Assembly: GCF_000720635.1 (NCBI RefSeq)
Contig: NZ_JOCF01000049.1
Coordinates: forward strand, 1-64,000
Source of the DNA: Streptomyces sp. NRRL WC-3742
GTDB taxonomy: Bacteria > Actinomycetota > Actinomycetes > Streptomycetales > Streptomycetaceae
DNA length: 64,000 bases
Reading direction: 5' to 3'
Shown here: positions 58,092 through 64,000 of the stretch, one piece after another
Layout: every line of letters begins with the position of its first letter
Numbering within the stretch: position 1 is the stretch's first letter
Notes under the pieces: model-generated
Database searches by the model: none
What the model saw: the letters and a program-made list of their open reading frames with translations, nothing else
What the model was told of the DNA's origin: nothing
Position numbers and translations under genes: made by a program

Positions 58092-58913
58092 ATGCCGGAG
58101 CGGAGCCCCGTCGAGGAGGGCGACAAGAAGGAGCGCAGGCGGATCGATCTGAGTGTGGCTCAGGTCGCGGCGAGTGCGCTGGCCACGGTGGCCGGGGCGT
58201 TGTTGGCGTCCGAACTCGGGGTGTACGGCACGATCCTGGGCGCCGCGGTGGTCAGCATCGGGGCGACCACCGGCGGTGCGCTGTTCCAGCACCTCTTCAA
58301 GCGCACGGGCGAGCAGCTGCGCGAGGCGGTGGACCGGGGGCCGAACCAGACGCTCAACACGCTGCGTCAGGTGCCGGCCGACCGGCCCGACGCGGAGGCG
58401 CCGCCGGCCGTGTCCTCGCAGTGGAGCGAGCCGCGGGTGGTGCGGGCGCGCCGGCGGTGGACGTGGAAGTCGTACGCGGCGGTGTCGGGCCTGGTGTTCG
58501 TGCTGGCGATGACGCCGATCGTGGCGTACGAGGTGGCCACCGGTCAGCCGGTGTCGGCGACGGTTCGCGGCGAGTCCGGCAGCGGGACGTCCTTCGGCGG
58601 GACGGTGGCGCCCAAGGGCCGGGAGCCGCAGGACGCGCAGCCGGACCGCCCCGCCCCGTCCGGCGGCGTCTCGCAGCCGTTGACGCGGCCGTCCGCCCAG
58701 TCGTCGACCGGGCCGGAGCCCCGGCCGAGCGGGACTCCGAGTGCGACGCCCTCCGGCGGCGCCTCTCCCTCGGTGAGCCCGAGCCCGAGCGCAACCCCCT
58801 CCGCGGGGGCCTCGCCCTCGGCGGGCGGCGGCAGGCCCACCGGCTCCGCGACGCCGCAGCCGCCCGTGCCGAGCGAGTCGGCGGCCGCCTCCCAGGCGCC
58901 GGTGACGCCGTAA
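58092..58913 (+). CDS. Single/double-span membrane protein with Ser/Pro-rich tail
   Basis: A 273-residue protein from ATG 58092 (GAGGG seven bases upstream). Residues 21-58 are hydrophobic (LSVAQVAASALATVAGALLA, then GTILGAAVVSIGATTGGALF), a linker with basic cluster RARRRWTWK near 120, and a second membrane span about 127-147 (AAVSGLVFVLAMTPIVAYEV). The last 110 residues are Pro/Ser/Thr/Gly-rich and likely extracytoplasmic and wall-spanning. Function unknown. Its stop is only four bases from the stop of the convergent oxidase gene. Confidence 0.78.
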   Translation: MPERSPVEEGDKKERRRIDLSVAQVAASALATVAGALLASELGVYGTILGAAVVSIGATTGGALFQHLFKRTGEQLREAVDRGPNQTLNTLRQVPADRPDAEAPPAVSSQWSEPRVVRARRRWTWKSYAAVSGLVFVLAMTPIVAYEVATGQPVSATVRGESGSGTSFGGTVAPKGREPQDAQPDRPAPSGGVSQPLTRPSAQSSTGPEPRPSGTPSATPSGGASPSVSPSPSATPSAGASPSAGGGRPTGSATPQPPVPSESAAASQAPVTP

Positions 58914-58917
58914 CGCC

Positions 58918-60240
58918 TCAGTCCCCGAGGACGCGGCGCAGGTAGTCGTTGCCGAAGACGCGCCGGGGGTCGACCTCGTCGCGCAGGGCGGTGAAGTCGG
59001 CGAAGTGCGGGTAGACCCCGGCGAGGTAGGCGGCGTCGCGGGTGTGCAGCTTGCCCCAGTGGGGGCGGCCCCCGTGGGCGGCCATCAGCTGTTCGACGCC
59101 GGTGAAGTAGCCCTGGTCGGCCGTGCCCCGGTAGAGGTGGACGGCGATGTAGGCGCTGTCGCGGCCGGAGGCGGTGGAGAGCCACAGGTCGTCGGCGGGG
59201 GCGAAGCGGACCTCGACGGGGAAGCTGATCCTCCAGTCGGAGCGCTCGACGAGGGCCCTGAGCTCGCGCAGCACCTCGGCGAGGGCCTCGCGGGGGACGG
59301 CGTACTCCATCTCCACGAAGCGCACCTTGCGCGGGCTGGTGAACACCTTGTACGCGGTGTCGGTGAAGCTGCGCTCGGACCAGGCGCGGCTGGCGAGCGA
59401 GGCGATGGCGGGGATGGAGCGGGGGAAGCGGCGGCCGACGCGGCAGACGCCCTCCCAGACGGTGTTGGAGAGGAAGTCGTCCTCCAGCCACTCCTTGAAC
59501 CGGGGCAGCGGGGCGGCCGGGCCCTGGCTGCGGTTGTTGCGCTTGGTCGAGCAGCGGTCGGTGTGGGGGAACCAGTAGAACTCGAAGTGCTCGTTGACGG
59601 CCGTGAGGTCGTCGAGCCGCTCCAGGACCTCGTCGAAGGGCATCGGCTGCTCGTGCGCGGTGAGCAGGAAGGCCGGTTCGACGGCGAAGGTGAGCGCGGT
59701 GATCACGCCGAGGGCGCCGAGGCCGAGCCGGGCGCCCTCGAAGAGCCGGGGGTTCTCGGTGGGGGAGCACCGCCGGACGCTGCCGTCGGCGAGGACGATC
59801 TCCAGGGCGCGGATCTGGGCGGCGAGGGAGCCGGAGTCGCGCCCGGTGCCGTGGGTGCCGGTGCTGGTGGCGCCGGCGACGGTCTGGACCTCGATGTCGC
59901 CCATGTTGGTGAGGGAGAGGCCCTCGGCGGCGAGCAGGCGGTTGAGGCGGTGCAGGGGCAGGCCCGACTCGACGGTGACGGTGCCGGCCTCGCGGTCGAG
60001 CTCGCGGACGGCGGTGAGCGCGTGGGGGCGCAGCAGCAGCCCCTCACCGGGGGAGGCGATGGAGGTGAAGGAGTGTCCGGAGCCGACGGCCTTGACGGTG
60101 CGGCCCTGGTCGGCGGCGCGCAGGATCTCCTTGGCGAGTTCCTCGGGGGTGCCGGGGGTGGCGGTCCGGGTCGGCAGGGCGCTCTGGTTTCCGGCCCAGT
60201 TGGTCCAGCGGGTGGGGTTCGCGGTACCGACCTGGGGCAT
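58918..60240 (-). CDS. FAD-linked aldono-lactone oxidase-like protein (ALO family)
   Basis: A 440-residue flavoprotein: FAD-binding type 4 domain (about 15-185; VGSGHSF with His56, a candidate for covalent FAD attachment, and TNMGDIEVQTVAGATSTGTH region) and an ALO domain (about 190-438) ending with HWGKLHTRDA and RRVFGNDYLRRVLG. Relatives oxidise D-arabinono-1,4-lactone, gulonolactone or alditols; exact substrate not inferable. ATG 60240 with GGAGG six bases upstream; the open frame to 60294 is longer but unsupported. No signal peptide. Confidence 0.88.
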   Translation of the reverse strand: MPQVGTANPTRWTNWAGNQSALPTRTATPGTPEELAKEILRAADQGRTVKAVGSGHSFTSIASPGEGLLLRPHALTAVRELDREAGTVTVESGLPLHRLNRLLAAEGLSLTNMGDIEVQTVAGATSTGTHGTGRDSGSLAAQIRALEIVLADGSVRRCSPTENPRLFEGARLGLGALGVITALTFAVEPAFLLTAHEQPMPFDEVLERLDDLTAVNEHFEFYWFPHTDRCSTKRNNRSQGPAAPLPRFKEWLEDDFLSNTVWEGVCRVGRRFPRSIPAIASLASRAWSERSFTDTAYKVFTSPRKVRFVEMEYAVPREALAEVLRELRALVERSDWRISFPVEVRFAPADDLWLSTASGRDSAYIAVHLYRGTADQGYFTGVEQLMAAHGGRPHWGKLHTRDAAYLAGVYPHFADFTALRDEVDPRRVFGNDYLRRVLGD

Positions 60241-60330
60241 GCGCGGCCTCCGAATTTCCGGCGGGGTGGGGGCGGCGCGGTCCGCCCTACCCATGAGTAG
60301 GGGCTCACGGGTAGGGCGAGATTAGTCAGA

Positions 60331-61590
60331 TCACCGGTCGGCGTCTACGGGTTGTTCGAGGGCGGTCGCGTTCTCGCCGTCGGCGGCGAGTCCGCCGTGC
60401 AGGCGGCCGAGACCCGCGAGGGCGGCGACCACGCCGAGCAGGCCCGCGCCGAAGGGCACCCAGTAGCCGGCGGCGGCGCCGGAGGCGTCCACCACCCAGC
60501 CGCCGGCGGAGGAGCCGACGGCGACACCGAGGGCGAGCCCGGTGGTCGTCCAGGTCATGCCCTCGGTCAACTGGGAGGCGGGGACGAGCCGTTCGACCAG
60601 GGCCATGGCGGAGATCAGGGTCGGGGAGATCGCGATGCCGGCGATCAGGAGGGCTCCGCCGACGGCCGCCAGGCCGACGACGCCGTCGACGGAGTGGGCG
60701 ACCACCACCAGCGGGACCATGCTGACGGCCATGAACACCACGCCGAGGAAGAAGCGGGTGGCCAGGGAGCCAGTGAGCTTGAGGCCGCCGTAGACCACGC
60801 CGGCCAGGCAGGAGCCGAGCGCCCACAGGGCGAGGATCACGCTGGAGATCGGCTTGTGGCCCTGGGAGTCGGCGAAGGCCACGGTGACGACCTCGACGGA
60901 GCCGAAGATCGCGCCGGTGGCGACGAAGGTCAGGATCAGCACCTGGAGGCCGCGGTTGAGGATGACCGAGCGGCCGTGGTGCCGGGCGGCGGGGTGCACG
61001 GGCGGCTCGGTGGAGCGCTGCCCGGCGAAGAGCAGCACGCCGACGGCGAGGAAGACCGCCGCGAGCATCACGCCGGCCTCGGGGAAGACGGAGGTGGCCA
61101 GGCCGATGGAGAGGATCGGGCCGACGATGAAGCAGATCTCGTCGACGACGGCCTCGAAGGAGTAGGCGGTGTGCAGCTTGTCCGGGTCGTCGCGGTAGAG
61201 GTGGGCCCAGCGGGCGCGGACCATGGCGCCGGTGCTGGGCATGACGCCCATGCCGGCGGCGAAGACGAACAGCGTCCAGTCCGGGGCGTTCAGCCGGGCG
61301 CAGAGCAGCAGGCCCACGACCGAGGTGATGGTCATCGCCATGGCGGGGACGATGATCCGGCGCTGCCCGTGCCGGTCGACCAGGCGGGAGACCTGGGGGC
61401 CGAGGACGGCTGCGGAGACGGCCATGGTCGCGGAGACCAGGCCGGCGACGCCGTACGCGCCCCTGAGCTGGGAGAGCATCGTGATGATGCCGATGCCGGA
61501 CATCGAGATCGGGATGCGGGAGACGAAGCCGGTGGTCGAGAAGGCCAGGGTGCCGGGGGCGGCGAATATCCGGCGGTAAGTGGAGAGCAC
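60331..61590 (-). CDS. MFS transporter
   Basis: A 419-residue 12-helix major facilitator protein. The TM2-3 loop carries a motif-A variant, LGPQVSRLVDRHGQRR, and the TM8-9 region GLKLTGSLATRFFLG. GTG 61590 has GGAG eight bases upstream; the frame runs to 61653 without a better start. Similar actinobacterial MFS proteins are of unknown substrate. Divergent from the ferrochelatase gene, with a palindromic ACGTACGT in the 130-bp gap. Ends 91 bases before the oxidase gene start, same strand, so the two may be co-transcribed. Confidence 0.88.
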   Translation of the reverse strand: MLSTYRRIFAAPGTLAFSTTGFVSRIPISMSGIGIITMLSQLRGAYGVAGLVSATMAVSAAVLGPQVSRLVDRHGQRRIIVPAMAMTITSVVGLLLCARLNAPDWTLFVFAAGMGVMPSTGAMVRARWAHLYRDDPDKLHTAYSFEAVVDEICFIVGPILSIGLATSVFPEAGVMLAAVFLAVGVLLFAGQRSTEPPVHPAARHHGRSVILNRGLQVLILTFVATGAIFGSVEVVTVAFADSQGHKPISSVILALWALGSCLAGVVYGGLKLTGSLATRFFLGVVFMAVSMVPLVVVAHSVDGVVGLAAVGGALLIAGIAISPTLISAMALVERLVPASQLTEGMTWTTTGLALGVAVGSSAGGWVVDASGAAAGYWVPFGAGLLGVVAALAGLGRLHGGLAADGENATALEQPVDADR

Positions 61591-61722
61591 GGGAGAGCTC
61601 CGGACGCGAGGTAAGGAACAAGGCTGGCATACACAGCTTACGTACGTTGGCAAACCGTATTTTCCGGGCGCCGGAGCAGCCCTGGCACCGGCGCACAGCC
61701 CCTCAGTGGCAGGATCAGTGCC

Positions 61723-62931
61723 ATGTCCGACGCGCGCAAACCCTCACCGTCCGGGGCCGCTCCCTACGACGCCCTGTTGCTGCTCTCCTTCGGCGGGCCC
61801 GAGGCCCCCGAGGACGTCGTCCCGTTCCTGGAGAACGTCACCCGGGGCCGGGGCATCCCCAAGGAACGGCTCAAGGAGGTCGGCCGCCACTACTTCCTGT
61901 TCGGCGGGGTCAGCCCGATCAACGGGCAGAACCGCGAGCTGCTCGCCGCCCTGCGGAAGGACTTCGCCGAACACGGCCTCGACCTGCCGGTGTACTGGGG
62001 CAACCGCAACTGGGCGCCCTACCTGGTGGACACCCTGCGGGAGATGGCGAAGGACGGCCACCGCCGGATCGCCGTCCTCGCCACCAGCGCCTACGCCGGG
62101 TACTCCGGCTGCCGCCAGTACCGGGAGAACCTGGCCGACGCGCTGGCCGTGCTCGCCGAGGAGGGCCTGCCGGCCCTGAGCGTGGACAAGCTGCGGCACT
62201 TCTACAACCACCCCGGCTTCGTCGAGCCGATGATCGAGGCCACCCTCGCCGCCCTGGACGAGCTGCCCTCCGAGGTGCGCCCCGGCGCCCGGCTGGCGTT
62301 CACCACCCACTCCATCCCCACCGCGATGGCCGAGACCTCCGGCGCCCCGGACGACCCGGCGCGGGGCACGCCCGGCGGCGCGTACGTCGCCCAGCACCTG
62401 GAGGTGGCCCGGCTGATCGCGGCCGCCGTCGCCGAGCACACCGGCGTGGCCGGCCGGCCGTGGGAGCTGGTGTACCAGAGCCGCAGCGGCGCCCCGCACA
62501 TCCCGTGGCTGGAGCCCGACATCTGCGACCACCTGGAGGCCGAGCACGCGGACGGCGCGCCCGCCGTGGTGATGGTCCCGATCGGCTTCGTCTCCGACCA
62601 CATGGAGGTCAAGTACGACCTCGACACCGAGGCCCTCGCCAAGGCTTCCGGACTCGGCCTGCCGGTGGCCCGCGCCGCCACCGTCGGCGCCGACCCGCGC
62701 TTCACCGCCGCCGTGCGTGACCTCGTCCTGGAGCGGGCCGCCGTCGAGCGCGGCGAGGCCGTGACCCGCTGCGCCCTGGGTGCCCTGGGCCCCAGCCACG
62801 ACCTGTGCGCCGTCCGCTGCTGCCCCAACCCGCGCGCCCCGCGCCCGGCGGCCGCCGAGAGCGCTGCCGGGAGCGCTCCCGGGAGCACCGACGGGAACGC
62901 CGAGCAGAACGCCGAGGAGAGCCATGTCTGA
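61723..62931 (+). CDS. hemH: Coproporphyrin III ferrochelatase
   Basis: A 402-residue ferrochelatase that inserts Fe2+ into coproporphyrin III in the actinobacterial heme route (also named cpfC). Early block [20 protein letters not shown], metal-site His in [12 protein letters not shown], and [14 protein letters not shown]. The C-terminus has [21 protein letters not shown], matching the [2Fe-2S] cluster cysteines known from mycobacterial ferrochelatase, then a 30-residue low-complexity tail. ATG 61723 with little ribosome site. The next gene starts inside its last codons. Confidence 0.93.
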   Translation: MSDARKPSPSGAAPYDALLLLSFGGPEAPEDVVPFLENVTRGRGIPKERLKEVGRHYFLFGGVSPINGQNRELLAALRKDFAEHGLDLPVYWGNRNWAPYLVDTLREMAKDGHRRIAVLATSAYAGYSGCRQYRENLADALAVLAEEGLPALSVDKLRHFYNHPGFVEPMIEATLAALDELPSEVRPGARLAFTTHSIPTAMAETSGAPDDPARGTPGGAYVAQHLEVARLIAAAVAEHTGVAGRPWELVYQSRSGAPHIPWLEPDICDHLEAEHADGAPAVVMVPIGFVSDHMEVKYDLDTEALAKASGLGLPVARAATVGADPRFTAAVRDLVLERAAVERGEAVTRCALGALGPSHDLCAVRCCPNPRAPRPAAAESAAGSAPGSTDGNAEQNAEESHV

Positions 62932-63742
62932 GCACGCCCTGCCCGGGGACGGGCTCCTGGACGACCTGCTGGCCGTCGCCCTGGACGCGGCCCGGCAGGC
63001 CGGCGCCCTGCTGCGCGACGGCCGCCCCGCCGACCTCGGCGTGGCCGGCACCAAGAGCAGCCCCGTCGACGTGGTCACCGAGATGGACCTCGCCTCCGAG
63101 AAGCTCGTCCTGGAGCTGATCACCGACCGCCGCCCCGAGGACGGCTACCTCGGCGAGGAGGGCTCCGAGCGCGCCGGCACCAGCGGGGTGCGCTGGGTCG
63201 TCGACCCGCTCGACGGCACGGTCAACTACCTGTACGGGCTTCCCTCCTGGGCGGTCAGCGTGGCCGCCGAGCTGGACGGCCGGGCGGTCGTCGGCGTGGT
63301 GTACGCCCCGGCCCGCGGGGAACTGTTCCACGCGGTGCTCGGCCGCGGCGCCCGGCTCGACGGCCGGCCGGTCTCCGCCCGCCAGGCCCCGCCCTGGGGC
63401 CAGGCGCTGATCGGCACCGGCTTCAACTACGTCCAGCCGGTGCGGGTGCGCCAGGCCGAGGTGCTCCTCGCCCTGATGCCCGAGGTGCGGGACGTGCGCA
63501 GGGGCGGCGCCGCCGCCGTGGACCTGTGCGACGTCGCCGCCGGGCGCCTGGACGGCTACTACGAGCGCGGCCTCGCCCCCTGGGACCGCGCGGCCGGCTG
63601 CCTGATCGCCACCGAGGCCGGCGCCCTGGTCGGCGGCCGCCCCGGCCACGGCCCGGACGGCCACCTGACCGTGGCCGCCGCCCCGGGCGTCTACGAGCCC
63701 CTCCAGGAGCGCCTCGCCGCCCTGCGCGCCTGGGAGGACTAG
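62924..63742 (+). CDS. Inositol monophosphatase family phosphatase
   Basis: A 272-residue Mg-dependent, Li-sensitive-type sugar phosphatase. Motifs: EMDLASEKL with the first metal ligand region, [19 protein letters not shown] (metal-binding Asp-x-Leu-Asp-Gly), and [18 protein letters not shown] 62924 with GAGGAGA upstream overlaps hemH by eight bases, so it is co-expressed with heme synthesis, an arrangement conserved in streptomycetes as I recall (suhB-like). Likely substrate inositol-1-phosphate, but related phosphatases act on histidinol-phosphate or PAP. Confidence 0.9.
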   Translation: MSEHALPGDGLLDDLLAVALDAARQAGALLRDGRPADLGVAGTKSSPVDVVTEMDLASEKLVLELITDRRPEDGYLGEEGSERAGTSGVRWVVDPLDGTVNYLYGLPSWAVSVAAELDGRAVVGVVYAPARGELFHAVLGRGARLDGRPVSARQAPPWGQALIGTGFNYVQPVRVRQAEVLLALMPEVRDVRRGGAAAVDLCDVAAGRLDGYYERGLAPWDRAAGCLIATEAGALVGGRPGHGPDGHLTVAAAPGVYEPLQERLAALRAWED

Positions 63743-63903
63743 GCCGTGTCTTTCGGATCACGTCGGATCAGTGGGCGTCGTTGGGGTGGGTGCATCGGCG
63801 GTGCCGAGGAGGGAGCCACTGCGGAGCATTGGTGACCGACGAGAAGCCGTCGAGGTGCGTGCCCCGGCGGCGACCGCCCGGCGTGATCGGGTCGGCAGGT
63901 GGA

Positions 63904-64000
63904 TCAGGCGGCGGTGCGGTGGCGCTCCAGCACCGTGTCGACGCCGTGGTCGGCGGCGAGGCGACGGAGGTCGTCCAGCTCGGACTGCTCCACCTCGGCG
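63904..64000 (-). CDS. 3' end of an unidentified gene (truncated by window edge)
   Basis: On the minus strand an open frame enters at the window edge and ends at TGA 63906-63904. The visible C-terminus reads AEVEQSELDDLRRLAADHGV then DTVLERHRTAA. It is helical, Glu/Leu/Arg-rich, with streptomycete-like codon use. Too short to identify. Confidence 0.6.
   Translation of the reverse strand, partial: AEVEQSELDDLRRLAADHGVDTVLERHRTAA

Overview
The window is high-GC actinobacterial chromosome, almost certainly a streptomycete (Streptomyces or Kitasatospora type). Evidence: a principal sigma factor with the HrdB-type Lys/Ala-rich N-terminus, directly preceded by a WhiH-like FadR/GntR regulator; SepH; separate parE and parC genes; a DasR-type site upstream of ptsH; many GTG/TTG starts. 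From memory the gene order follows the conserved core around hrdB in S. coelicolor (rnhB ... whiH, hrdB, parE ... parC, ptsH ... sepH, hemH, suhB). No rRNA, tRNA, CRISPR, prophage or intact insertion sequence was seen.

Left part (1-9150): a small HTH gene plus a double Clp_N gene behind two identical-type palindromes; a lone cytochrome P450; a sugar ABC importer without its own ATPase (lipoprotein + two permeases); a divergent DHA2 efflux pump/TetR pair with two matching operators; rnhB. Middle-left (9200-22700): two unknown proteins, a RecQ-phosphoribosyltransferase fusion, a DUF4192 protein, a prolyl aminopeptidase, a glycogen-debranching-type enzyme, a NrtR-like Nudix regulator with its own operator, and an ABC pair whose ATPase has lost key catalytic residues.

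Core (22700-44000): whiH with a SigWhiG-type promoter placed so that the mRNA would be leaderless; hrdB behind an ECF-type promoter; a secreted trypsin; a DUF7455 zinc-ribbon-like protein; parE; a NarL-type two-component system; a DUF485/acetate-type symporter operon; a CitA/DcuS-type two-component system; a NitT/TauT-type ABC importer; a sucrase/ferredoxin-like protein behind a possible iron box; and parC. Right part (44000-64000): a catalytic/non-catalytic M16 peptidase pair, rtcB with a possible leader peptide, ptsH with a DasR site, a GNAT-acyl-CoA-synthetase protein, DUF5998, a phosphodiesterase, tdk, a VOC protein, a 3-mercaptopyruvate-type sulfurtransferase, sepH, a membrane protein, an aldono-lactone oxidase-like flavoprotein, an MFS transporter, coproporphyrin ferrochelatase and an inositol-phosphatase-family enzyme. 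A truncated gene enters at the right edge.

Structural themes: strong perfect hairpins terminate many units, especially at convergent junctions, while other gene ends carry short unrelated tandem repeats (units 9-23 bp) that often contain the stop codon. Several regulatory sites can be read directly: TetR pair, NrtR-like, WhiG-type, ECF-type hrdB promoter, DasR and a possible iron box.
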